Shown here in pieces: positions 32,925-42,033 of a DNA stretch of 64,000 nucleotides. Positions within the stretch are counted from its first letter, which is position 1; each line of letters begins with the position of its first letter. The position numbers were made by a program, and so were the translations under genes. The DNA comes from Chloroflexota bacterium (lineage in GTDB: Bacteria; Chloroflexota; Anaerolineae; CG2-30-64-16), in assembly GCA_016876015.1 (NCBI GenBank), contig VGOD01000003.1, forward strand, positions 1 through 64,000, given 5' to 3'. The notes below the pieces were generated by a model. It saw nothing but the letters and a program-made list of their open reading frames with translations, did no database searches and was not told where the DNA came from.

Positions 32925-35120
32925 ATGGATCGGCCCAGGCATGTCGGTGTATTGCTGACCGGCCTCTTGCTCCTGACCATTGGATGCAGCGCGCCTCTCG
33001 GCAGACCTGCGGACGATGCGCCGGCCGCCGGCTTCGTCGTGGGCGACTACGCGTTCGTACCGCGCGACCAGCAGGCGCTGGTGATGGATGTGCGCGATCC
33101 CCACTGGCCGCAGGTCGTGGCCGCCTGGGACGCGCCAGGTCGGGTAACTCGCATCGTCATCGCCGGCTCGATCGCCTATGTCGTGCATCGGCCCTCGGCC
33201 GATTCCTGGCACACGGCCAGCGGCCCGCCAGATGGCGGGTTGCAGATCGTGGAGGTCAGCGACCCGCGGCGGCCGCGGCGGCTGGGCAGCTACCGCTCGG
33301 CTGACGTGGCCGAGGATGTCGCGATCGGGGGCGACGTGGCTTATGTGGCGGACTGGGCCGGCGTCAGCGCGGTGGACGTGCGCCGGCCGGCCGCAGCCCA
33401 CGAGATCGCCCGATTGCCCGCGGGGATGGGCGGCTTGCAGATCGGGGCCGGCCGGCTGGTCGGGGTTTGGGGGGGCTGCTCGGTGCGGGGGCCGTGCAGC
33501 GGCGGCTTCTGGCTGGCGGATGTATCGGACCCCCGGAAGCCGGTCGAGCAGGGGCGGACCAAGAGCGAGGGCCTGCCCGGCTACGACGTGACGGTGGTGG
33601 GGCGTCATGCCTATGTCGCAGGCTTTGGCGTCTGGGTCGTTGATTTGGCAGACCCGGCGCGTCCTGCCGTGGTCTCCGCGCTCCGGCTGAACGGCGGGGT
33701 CTACCATGCGGAAGTCGAGGCGACCGCTTCCCATCTGTTCGTCGCCGCGGATGGGCTGCACGTGTTCGACCTGGCGCGCGCGCCCGAGCTCGTGGAGGTA
33801 GCACACCTGCCGATCGAGAACGTGTCGCCTATCCAGATGGCCTTGCGAGGCGGCTACCTCTACCTGGCCGCGAACGGGGGCCTGTACGTCGTGGATGTGC
33901 GTGACCCTCAGCACCCCGCCCTGGTCGGGTCGGCGGCCGCCACGCCGATCGCGCCGCCCATGCCCTCGCCGGCGCCTGCCGGCCCTGAGCCCAGCCCCAT
34001 GCCGCGGCCCACCGATACGCCCTCGCGGACCGCGTGCGACCGCTTCCGAGATCCTCCCTCGCGACTGGCGGCCGCGATCCACCAGCCCCCGTCCCCCGAT
34101 CCACCGCTGACCGCCGCGGCGGGACCACGGCCGCTGAGCTACGCCGCGCACACCCTGTACGTGGATGCGACCGTGGCGCGGCTGGCCGCGAATGCCGGTT
34201 TCGACACGGTTGTCCAGGTCTTTCCCTGGCGCGATCTCAACCCTGAGCCGGGCCGCTACACCTGGGCCGCGGCCGATGACATGGCGCGCAATGCAGCCGG
34301 AGCGGGACTCAATCTGGTCGTGCGGCTCGACATGCCGCCCGATTGGGCGCGCACAGCGACCAGCGCGGCCCTCCCCTTCGACCTGGCTGCGTACGCGGAT
34401 TTCGTCTCCGCGGTCGCCGAACGCTATCGCGGCCGCATCCCTGCATATATCATCTGGAATGAGCCGAACCTGGCCGCGGAGTGGCGTCGCTCCGGCGAAA
34501 GCTCGGCCTCTCACTGGTACTCAGCCGAAGGGGGCGTCGCCGATCCGGCCGACTACGTGGGCGTGCTGGGGGTTGCGTTCCGTCGCATCCGCGCGGCCGA
34601 CCCTGCGGCGCGCGTCGTGAGCGCCGGGCTGGCGCCCACAGGCGAGCAATCGCCCCGAGCCCAGGACGATCTGATCTTCCTGCAGGGGATGTTGGCCGCG
34701 AGCGTGGACCCCTGCGCGGACGTAATCGGACAGCACGCCTATGGTTACGGGCAAAACCCTGCAGCCGAGCAGCCGTCGGCCGGACAGCCGGGGCTGGATC
34801 GCGTGAGGGCGTGGCAAGACCTTCTCCGCGTGCACGGGGTGGACAAACCGGTCTGGATCACCGAGCTGGGCTACACCGTCGGGCCGGGGTTGCAGCCAGG
34901 GGTGACGCTAAACCAACAGGCGGTCTACCTGGCTGGAGCGATCACACGAGCGCAAGCCGAGTGGCCCTGGGTGGAGATGCTGACGGTGTGGAACCTGGCG
35001 TATGGCCGCGCCCCCGGCGATGAGGCGGCGGGCTTCAGCCTGGTCGAGGCGGACGCTGGCCCCAGGCCGGCCTATTGGCGCGTGCAGCAGATACTGGCGC
35101 GAAACAGCCTGGCCTATTGA
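32925..35120 (+). CDS. lipoprotein: LVIVD-type beta-propeller repeats fused to a glycosidase-like (beta/alpha)8 domain
   Basis: LLTIGCSAP lipobox; LQIVEVSDPRRPRRLGSY and LYVVDVRDPQHPALVGS repeats; YIIWNEPNLAAEW and VWITELGYT catalytic-type motifs. Confidence 0.8.
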   Translation: MDRPRHVGVLLTGLLLLTIGCSAPLGRPADDAPAAGFVVGDYAFVPRDQQALVMDVRDPHWPQVVAAWDAPGRVTRIVIAGSIAYVVHRPSADSWHTASGPPDGGLQIVEVSDPRRPRRLGSYRSADVAEDVAIGGDVAYVADWAGVSAVDVRRPAAAHEIARLPAGMGGLQIGAGRLVGVWGGCSVRGPCSGGFWLADVSDPRKPVEQGRTKSEGLPGYDVTVVGRHAYVAGFGVWVVDLADPARPAVVSALRLNGGVYHAEVEATASHLFVAADGLHVFDLARAPELVEVAHLPIENVSPIQMALRGGYLYLAANGGLYVVDVRDPQHPALVGSAAATPIAPPMPSPAPAGPEPSPMPRPTDTPSRTACDRFRDPPSRLAAAIHQPPSPDPPLTAAAGPRPLSYAAHTLYVDATVARLAANAGFDTVVQVFPWRDLNPEPGRYTWAAADDMARNAAGAGLNLVVRLDMPPDWARTATSAALPFDLAAYADFVSAVAERYRGRIPAYIIWNEPNLAAEWRRSGESSASHWYSAEGGVADPADYVGVLGVAFRRIRAADPAARVVSAGLAPTGEQSPRAQDDLIFLQGMLAASVDPCADVIGQHAYGYGQNPAAEQPSAGQPGLDRVRAWQDLLRVHGVDKPVWITELGYTVGPGLQPGVTLNQQAVYLAGAITRAQAEWPWVEMLTVWNLAYGRAPGDEAAGFSLVEADAGPRPAYWRVQQILARNSLAY

Positions 35121-35218
35121 CGCCAGCGACCGTCGGCGACAGCAAGGGATTGCCCTTGTCCAGCTCATCGCGCGAATCCACCGGCTTTGTGGTAGAATAA
35201 AGCAGTGGGAGGTGGGGC

Positions 35219-35662
35219 ATGAGGAACGTGGCGTTGTCTGCTCTGCTCATCAGCCTGATCGCTGTCGGTCGCGCGGCCGCGATCCTGGCGCACGCCCCGT
35301 CCAGTCTCAGCCGGCCTCAACAGGCAGAATCGTGCCAGGCTGTCTGGATGTCGGGCAATGATGCGACCATTCTCGGCCAGAGCACTGACGCGGTCGCTGG
35401 CCGGGTGAGCGACGCCGACGGCAGCCCCATCCCCAGCATCTTCGTCACCGCCAGCGCCTACGCTACGGCCACCCAGTGCCAGCCCAGCAGCGGCGCGGCG
35501 ACCGAAACTGATGGCCAGGGCCGCTACCGGATCGACTTGCCCCCCGGCGCCTATCTGGTCTACGTCAACAGCCACGGCTACACCCCGCTGTCTACCTGCC
35601 CGAAGCCTATCCCGACGTCAACAGTTGGTCGCGCATCACCGAAGAAAAAGGAGTCCCCTTGA
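35219..35662 (+). pseudogene. carboxypeptidase-regulatory-like-domain protein, apparently frameshifted and truncated
   Basis: AVAGRVSDADGSPIPSIFVTASAY...GRYRIDLPPGAYLVYV; a family-like continuation AVYLPEAYPDVNSWSRIT is in another frame from 35587. Confidence 0.5.
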
Positions 35663-36549
35663 CCCAGACAACGATGCGTGGTGTGTACCCGATCCTGGTC
35701 ACACCCTACGATGAATCCTTCCAGGTGGATGACGACAGCTTGCAGAACCTGGTCGAGTTCAACTTGAAAGCCGGTGTGCATGGCCTGGGGGTGGCCCTGG
35801 GCAGCGAGATCATCGCGCTCTCCGAAGCGGAGCGCGGCCATGTGACGCGACTGGTCGTCCAGCAGGTTCGGGGGCGAGTACCGGTGGTCATCAACACCGG
35901 CGGCCCGGCGGCCGAGCTGGCCGTGCTGTACAGCCGCATCGCGGAGGCCAACGGCGCGGATGCGCTGATGATCAGGCCCCCCACGTTCCTGCCGGCCGGG
36001 CCGGACCAGATCATCGCCTACTACCGGGCAGTTTCGGAGGCGGTGCATCTGCCGATCTTCATTCAGGACACCCCCGAGACGCCGGTCTCCGGCAGCTTCG
36101 CCCGGAAGATCGTCGAGAGATGCGAGCAGGTGCGCTACATCAAGGTCGAGAGCCTGCCGCCGGCCTACCAGGTAGGCCGCGCGGTGGCCGACTGCGGGGA
36201 TCTGCTCGCGGTCTTTGGCGGCGCAGGCGGCAGCTACTTCATCGAGGAGCTGCGCCGCGGCGCGGTCGGCACGATGCCGGGCTGCAGCCAGCCGGAGGCG
36301 TTCGTGGCGGTGTGGGATGCTTATCAGCGCGGGGATGATAAGATCGCGCGCGAAGCGATGACCCGTTGGGTGGCGCCCGTCAATCGGCTGGCCAGCCAGG
36401 CGCCGGGCGCTTTCTACCATGTGCACAAGGAGATCCTGCGCCAGCGCGGCATCATCCGCACGTCCAACGTGCGCGGCCCCGTGACGCCGCTCGATGAGAT
36501 GACCCGGCGAGAGCTTCAGCAGGTCATTGACGAACTGTACGGTTCGTAG
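35659..36549 (+). CDS. dihydrodipicolinate synthase/N-acetylneuraminate lyase family protein
   Basis: GVYPILVTPYDESFQVD, YIKVES lysine region; TTG start after AAGGAG. Confidence 0.88.
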   Translation: MTQTTMRGVYPILVTPYDESFQVDDDSLQNLVEFNLKAGVHGLGVALGSEIIALSEAERGHVTRLVVQQVRGRVPVVINTGGPAAELAVLYSRIAEANGADALMIRPPTFLPAGPDQIIAYYRAVSEAVHLPIFIQDTPETPVSGSFARKIVERCEQVRYIKVESLPPAYQVGRAVADCGDLLAVFGGAGGSYFIEELRRGAVGTMPGCSQPEAFVAVWDAYQRGDDKIAREAMTRWVAPVNRLASQAPGAFYHVHKEILRQRGIIRTSNVRGPVTPLDEMTRRELQQVIDELYGS

Positions 36550-36562
36550 ACAGGAGCGCGCT

Positions 36563-37720
36563 GTGAAGATCGTTGATCTGCAGGTTGTGCCGTTCCGAGC
36601 GCCGAGAAGGCCCTTCAGAAACGGCAAGTTGCTTCCGGAAACCACTGCGGTTCAGACCCTCACCGTGATCGTCACTGACGAAGGCGCCAAAGGCTACTAC
36701 TTCGGCGGGCATGGACATGGAGATCAGGAGGGCCTTTGGCCGGATGAGATCGCGGCGTTGCGCGGCCGCCTCAAAGGAATGCTCATCGGCCAGGATCCGT
36801 TCGACCGCGAGCAGTTCTGGCGCTGGATGTGGGTCGCCAACCTGCCCGAAAACCTCCTCAGCGTGGCCGACATGGCGCTGTGGGATTTGCAGGCGCGGCT
36901 GTTCGGCGTGCCCGTGCACAAACTGCTCGGCGGCTGCCGGAGCAAGGTCAAGGCCTATGCCAGCACCTACCCGAACATGGGCGCGCCGGAGGAATACGCT
37001 GCACACGCGCTGGCGTGCAAGCGGCAAGGCTACAAGCACTACAAGATCCATCCCTACTACTTCTGGGACCCTGTCGCGCAGAAGCCAGATCCGGGGCGGC
37101 CGTCGCACATCGAGCAAGACCTCGAGGTGTGCCGGGCCGTGCGCGCCGCGGTGGGCGATGACATGGCGCTTTCGTTCGACCCGTGGGGGACCTATCGAAG
37201 TTACGAGGAGGCGCTGCGCGTCGGCCGGGAGCTGGAGAAGCTCAACTTCTACTGGTACGAGCACCCGATGCACGAGTACCTGGTGGCCGCCTACGAAAAG
37301 CTCTCCCGCGAGCTGGCTATCCCGATCCTCGCCCCCGAGATCGCGGCCGGCAGCCTGTACACCCGCGCCGATTGGATCCGCCGTGGCGCCTCTGACATGA
37401 GTCGCATTGACGTTCTGCGCGGGGGCATCACCGGCGTGAAGAAGATGGTCTCCGTGTGCGAGGCTTACGGGGTCCGCTGCGAAATCCACATGAGCGGCTT
37501 CGGCAACCTGCAAATCCTGGGGGCGACCAGCGAGGACACCTGCGAGTACTATGAGCGCGGTCTGCTGGCGCCTGGCGTGGACTACGAGACGCCGCCGCCC
37601 TACCTGGGGGCGATCTGCGACCCGCTCGATGAGGATGGCTACGTGAGCGTCCCTCAAGCGCCCGGCATGGGCTACCAGATTCGGTGGGATTACATTGAGG
37701 CAAATCGGATCGACGCATAG
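36563..37720 (+). CDS. mandelate racemase/enolase superfamily protein
   Basis: MALWDLQARLFGVPVHKLLGG, HYKIHPYYFWDP, LSFDPWGTY, EHPMHEY; GTG start. Confidence 0.88.
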   Translation: MKIVDLQVVPFRAPRRPFRNGKLLPETTAVQTLTVIVTDEGAKGYYFGGHGHGDQEGLWPDEIAALRGRLKGMLIGQDPFDREQFWRWMWVANLPENLLSVADMALWDLQARLFGVPVHKLLGGCRSKVKAYASTYPNMGAPEEYAAHALACKRQGYKHYKIHPYYFWDPVAQKPDPGRPSHIEQDLEVCRAVRAAVGDDMALSFDPWGTYRSYEEALRVGRELEKLNFYWYEHPMHEYLVAAYEKLSRELAIPILAPEIAAGSLYTRADWIRRGASDMSRIDVLRGGITGVKKMVSVCEAYGVRCEIHMSGFGNLQILGATSEDTCEYYERGLLAPGVDYETPPPYLGAICDPLDEDGYVSVPQAPGMGYQIRWDYIEANRIDA

Positions 37721-37927
37721 GCGAACAGCGGATGAACCTGCCACCTGAAGCTTGGAAACCGGTCCTTCGACAGGCTCCCTGCAAAGGACGCGAGACTTCG
37801 CAGAGCCTGCCCTGAACACGGTGAAGGGGTGGGCTCTGGACGCGGCACATCGGAAGGCACCGCCGGTGGAGAACTGGTGGCTGTAAGATCTGAACAGCTA
37901 TCGAGCATGCCCTCGGTTATGGAGTAC

Positions 37928-38854
37928 TCACCACCGGACGGCCAATCCGCTCTCCCAACCCAGGAGTTCGAGGATCGTCGCGCCGACCAGACCATCGAAC
38001 GACTCTTTGACGCCCATTCCCTGCTTTCTGGCGATGGTCTCCATGGCTTGACGGGCGCGTGCGTCACCGGCGCGGGCCATAGCGAATGTCGGCAGGAAGA
38101 CGGCAGACGTATCGCTGATCTTCTTGCCATGTATTAGCGCTGCCACCTCGCCCGATGATCGGCTGTCCAGTGTCTCACCGGTTGCGACCAGCAGTGCTGC
38201 AAGCTTCTGAATGGCGAGGCTGCGATCGCTCAGCAAGCCGATCAGCCTTTGAGTGGCTGCCCCGCCGATACTCCCGATGACTTCGAGCGCTGGCACTACG
38301 ATGCCCCGGTACACTATTGCATCCCAAATGTCCCTGATATGCGACTGCGCAGGCTCACCCTTGTTCTGTTGCCCGAAGGTGATAAGCCGAGAAAGAAGCA
38401 TACGAACCAGGGGTTCCACCGCGGCCGGCCCATGGCATGCTAACTCCGCCCCCAGCTCCGACGAGGGGACGGAGAGATACTCCAGAGCCACATCTTCGAG
38501 GGTACGCCGCTCGGGCGGCGGGTTCAGGCACAACAGAAGCAGGGCTGCCGCACCACGCCACTGCATATCCGGTGGCGGTTCAGGCGCGCCGGCAATCTCG
38601 ACGCTGCCGATTACGTCCCCCCGTGCATCCTTCACCCGACCGCCGAAGAAGGCTACCTGGCACAGATACCGACCCGAAGCGTCGTGAACGTTGCCGTGCC
38701 AATCGGCAGTTCCGACGCAGCGCCCCGACGCGTCGTAGACGCGGTCGCTGTAGATGTCCACAGAGCCGACCTTGCGGCCCGACGCATCGTACACGCCGCT
38801 CCAGGCATTCACTGAACCGACTTTGCGGCCATTGCAGTTGTAGACATTACCCAC
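37928..38854 (-). CDS. orphan protein: five ~17-aa YDASGRKVGSV-type repeats plus alpha-helical (HEAT-like) domain
   Basis: VYDASGRKVGSVDIYSDRVYDASGRCVGTADWHGNVHDASGRYL; GTG start after AAGGAG is more likely than ATG at 38890. Confidence 0.7.
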   Translation of the reverse strand: MGNVYNCNGRKVGSVNAWSGVYDASGRKVGSVDIYSDRVYDASGRCVGTADWHGNVHDASGRYLCQVAFFGGRVKDARGDVIGSVEIAGAPEPPPDMQWRGAAALLLLCLNPPPERRTLEDVALEYLSVPSSELGAELACHGPAAVEPLVRMLLSRLITFGQQNKGEPAQSHIRDIWDAIVYRGIVVPALEVIGSIGGAATQRLIGLLSDRSLAIQKLAALLVATGETLDSRSSGEVAALIHGKKISDTSAVFLPTFAMARAGDARARQAMETIARKQGMGVKESFDGLVGATILELLGWESGLAVRW

Positions 38855-38925
38855 CAGAGATCTCCTTGAGGTGGGCCCCCCAACCCTCATTCTATTCTCA
38901 AGTTACATCGGACGTAACACCGCGA

Positions 38926-39633
38926 TCAGATGATCTTCTTCGGCGCCGGCGTGGCATACAGGCCGATCTTCGAGTGCCGGACCCCGGCCTCGGTCAGCGC
39001 CTCGGCCACTTTGTAGGTCACGACGATCGGATCGAGGATGGCCGCGCCCAGGTCGCGCTCCAGTTCGTCGGCGTAGCCGGTCATAGATGCGCAGCCCAGG
39101 ATGATCACCTCTGCGCCATCCTCCTGAATCATCCGGCGCATCACCTCTCGCCCCACCTGTTTGACGCGCTCGGGATCGGCGGTGATCTCGGCCACGCTCA
39201 TGTTGAGCGCCCGCACCGACGCGAAGCGGCTCTCCAGCCCATACTTGCGCACATGCTGGCGCTTGACCGACTCCTTGTGCTTCTTCTCGGTCAAGATGCT
39301 GAACTTGTTCCCCAACAGCAGCGCCACCGAGAACGCCGTCTCCTCCAGCGTGTAGACGGGGATCGTGCTGATCTCCTTGACGGCCTCGATGGCCGGATCG
39401 CAGAAGGCCGCCAGCACGATGGCGTCGTAACCGTCTTCGTGCGCCTGCCGGACGGCCGCCAGGATGTGGGGCGCGGCCAGCGACTCGTCGTAATAGGATT
39501 CCAGCGTCTCCGGGCCGTGCGCGATTTGCGTGATCGTGACCTGCGTCTCGGGCCGGGCGATGCGCCGCACTGAATCCGCCACCTTTTCGGTAACGGCTGC
39601 GGAAGTGTTGGGGTTGAGGACCAGGATCTTCAT
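38926..39633 (-). CDS. Asp/Glu/hydantoin racemase family protein
   Basis: MKILVLNPNTSAAVTEKV, AIVLAAFCDPAIEAVKE, AEVIILGCASMTGYADEL. Confidence 0.88.
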   Translation of the reverse strand: MKILVLNPNTSAAVTEKVADSVRRIARPETQVTITQIAHGPETLESYYDESLAAPHILAAVRQAHEDGYDAIVLAAFCDPAIEAVKEISTIPVYTLEETAFSVALLLGNKFSILTEKKHKESVKRQHVRKYGLESRFASVRALNMSVAEITADPERVKQVGREVMRRMIQEDGAEVIILGCASMTGYADELERDLGAAILDPIVVTYKVAEALTEAGVRHSKIGLYATPAPKKII

Positions 39634-39691
39634 GGAGGTGCTACTCCTTCAGGGTTGCCTGCGCGCTGGCTGAACGCGGCTGCCGATGGAC

Positions 39692-40954
39692 TCACAGCTC
39701 CAGCCAGCACCACTCACGCGTGAGCGGCGTCTCGTTCAGCACGATGCCGCGCTCCTTGCCTACCAAGATCGTGTTGGAATGGTTGTAGCCCCAGCCGGCC
39801 GCAGGGTTGTACAATCCCGGCTCGTTGCTGAGCAGCATACCCTCTTCCAGCACCGTCTCATCGCCCAGGCTGATGTACGGCGGCTGATGCCCTTCCATGC
39901 CGATGCCGTGCGCCGGCCGATGGTAGATATACTCGCTCAGGCCGGCATCGCGCGCAAGCCTCAGCACTGCTCCGGCGATCGCGTTGCACCTGGCGCCGAC
40001 GCGGCACAGTTCGGCCTGGAGCTCGGTCATAGCAGTGTGCACGTCCCACACCCGTCTCTGCAGGTCGCTTGCGGGCATGGTCTGAAGCGCACGATAGCAC
40101 TCGCCAACGTAGCCGCCTATGTGCACAAACCCGGCCAACTGGATCGCATCCCCGCGCTGCAACCTGTGATAGAAAAACTGATTCGGGTGGGGGTAGCCGG
40201 TGGCGGGCCCGGCCCGACAGGTGAACCAGAGGTTGACGCCGACCGCGCTGTGCGGCCTGCCATCGGGGGTCATCGCCTCCATGAGCAGCCGGGCGCCATA
40301 GCGCTCGACAGCGTGACGGATCTCAAAATCGGTGGTCCGGATGCCATGTCGCAAGATGTAGCCGCGCGCGTAGCTCAACAGATGATCCTGAAATGCCAAT
40401 ACCTTGCGAATCAGAGCCAGTTCCTCCGTCGTCTTGATCTGCCGGAGCTTGAGGCAGAGGTCGCCGCTGGGTTTCAGCGCAGCCTGGGGCGCGACTTCTC
40501 GCAGCCGCTCGGCCAGATCGGCTGGCACAGGACCGTCGAAGCCGAGAGTGGCGCGGTCATAGCCGCGCGCAGCCAGGCCCCGCAGCAGCCAGGCGTGGAT
40601 GTCTTCCGCGGGTCCCGGCTCGAACACGAGCCGGTTGAACGGACCATGGTGGGGATAGTCGAAGTACCATTCCAAATCCGTGATCCACCAACTGCCTACC
40701 AGCTCGCGGTCGAGGCCGGGGCAGAAGAACGTGGGTTCACCCTGGGCCGGGATGAAGAGCCAGAAGGGACGCTCGGTGGCGGTATGAAACAGGCCAGAGA
40801 AGTAGATGATGTTCCAGATGTTGGAGAGCAATATGCCATCGAGTCCATTCTCCTCCAGCCGGGCTTGCAGTCGGGCGATCGCGCCCCGGTACCATGTCTC
40901 TGGCAGCCGAAACGGCGGCTGCAAGTACCACGGATGTGTTAGCGGCATCTTCAC
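39692..40954 (-). CDS. M24-fold protein (creatinase/aminopeptidase P-like), metal ligands degraded
   Basis: HRPAHGIGMEGHQPP, LEEGMLLSNEPGLY; canonical Asp ligands not seen. Confidence 0.85.
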   Translation of the reverse strand: MKMPLTHPWYLQPPFRLPETWYRGAIARLQARLEENGLDGILLSNIWNIIYFSGLFHTATERPFWLFIPAQGEPTFFCPGLDRELVGSWWITDLEWYFDYPHHGPFNRLVFEPGPAEDIHAWLLRGLAARGYDRATLGFDGPVPADLAERLREVAPQAALKPSGDLCLKLRQIKTTEELALIRKVLAFQDHLLSYARGYILRHGIRTTDFEIRHAVERYGARLLMEAMTPDGRPHSAVGVNLWFTCRAGPATGYPHPNQFFYHRLQRGDAIQLAGFVHIGGYVGECYRALQTMPASDLQRRVWDVHTAMTELQAELCRVGARCNAIAGAVLRLARDAGLSEYIYHRPAHGIGMEGHQPPYISLGDETVLEEGMLLSNEPGLYNPAAGWGYNHSNTILVGKERGIVLNETPLTREWCWLEL

Positions 40955-40983
40955 CCCCTGTGACGACTTGACACAGACTGTCG

Positions 40984-40995
40984 ATTGTAGACAAT
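40984..40995. promoter_or_regulatory. candidate GntR/FCD operator (ATTGTAGACAAT)
   Basis: Palindromic ATTGT-AG-ACAAT in the divergent M24/AKR intergenic region; same motif upstream of the GntR gene. Confidence 0.5.
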
Positions 40996-41092
40996 ATGAT
41001 ACTGAACTTAAGGCGTCCTGTCAAAGCACATTCGACTGTCCACCATCTGGCAGGATCGCGCCATCATCCAAGATCAGGAAAGGAGTTTCTCA

Positions 41093-42028
41093 ATGGAATA
41101 CCGTCAACTCGGTTTCTCTGGCGTCCGGGTCTCGGTCATCGGCCTGGGCACCAACCGATTCGGTTCGGCGGCGCTGCCGCAGGAAGAAGTCAATGCGATC
41201 ATTGATTTCGCCGCCGAGGTGGGCATCAACTACGTTGACACCGCTAATGCGTATACCAAGGGCCAGTCCGAGATCACCATCGGCAACGCGTTGAAGGGCC
41301 GCTGGGACAGGTTCGTGGTGGCATCCAAGTTCTGGTTCCCCACCGGCGAGGGCACAAACGATCGCGGGGCCTCGCGTTACCACATGCAGAACGCGCTGGA
41401 GAACAGCCTGCGGCGTCTGCAATCGGATCACATTGACCTCTACTACCTGCACCGTTGGGATGTCCACACGCCTATCGAAGAGACGCTGCGCGCGCTGGAC
41501 GATGCGGTGCGTGTGGGCAAAGTGCGCTACGTGGCCTGCTCCGATCTCACGGCATGGCAGCTTGCGCACTCGAATCAGTTGGCCGAGCTCAGGGGCTGGT
41601 CGCAGTTCGTGGCGATCCAGTCGGAGTATAACATGCTGGAACGCGGGGTCGAACGAGAAGTGCTGCCCTATTGCCAGGCATTCAACATCGGCTTCGTCCC
41701 CTACTTTCCGCTGGCCGGCGGCTTCCTGACCGGGAAGTACAAGCGCGGCCAGCCTGCGCCGTCTGGATCACGCGGGGAGACGGCGGCCAGCGTCCAGCGC
41801 TATATGAACGATGCCCGCTACGATGTGGTCGAGAAGTTGGCAACTTGGTCGGCAGCGCGTGGCCGCGGTCTCAACGAGCTGGCGCAGGCCTGGCTGATGG
41901 CGCAACCACAGGTGTGCTCGGTCATCACCGGCGCCACCAAGGTCAGCCACGTGCGGGACAACGTCAAAGCGGCCGATTGGCGCATGACGCCTGAGGAGAT
42001 CAAAGAGGTCAACGCGATCTTGGGTTAG
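41093..42028 (+). CDS. aldo/keto reductase
   Basis: FSGVRVSVIGLGTNRFG, INYVDTANAYTKGQSE, IDLYYLHRWDVHTPIEETLRALDD. Confidence 0.93.
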   Translation: MEYRQLGFSGVRVSVIGLGTNRFGSAALPQEEVNAIIDFAAEVGINYVDTANAYTKGQSEITIGNALKGRWDRFVVASKFWFPTGEGTNDRGASRYHMQNALENSLRRLQSDHIDLYYLHRWDVHTPIEETLRALDDAVRVGKVRYVACSDLTAWQLAHSNQLAELRGWSQFVAIQSEYNMLERGVEREVLPYCQAFNIGFVPYFPLAGGFLTGKYKRGQPAPSGSRGETAASVQRYMNDARYDVVEKLATWSAARGRGLNELAQAWLMAQPQVCSVITGATKVSHVRDNVKAADWRMTPEEIKEVNAILG

Positions 42029-42033
42029 TGATC

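Noticed and set aside
32319-34514. 731-aa ORF on - strand opposite YjbQ and the LVIVD/glycosidase gene
   Set aside because: Arg/Gly/His-rich shadow; the + strand genes have clear motifs.
37740-37830. GGTCCTTCGACAGGCTCCC...GAGCCTGCCCTGAACACGGTGAAGG
   Set aside because: Looks like a degenerate copy of the common bacterial CCTTCGACAGGCTCAGG-type REP palindrome; noted but not novel.
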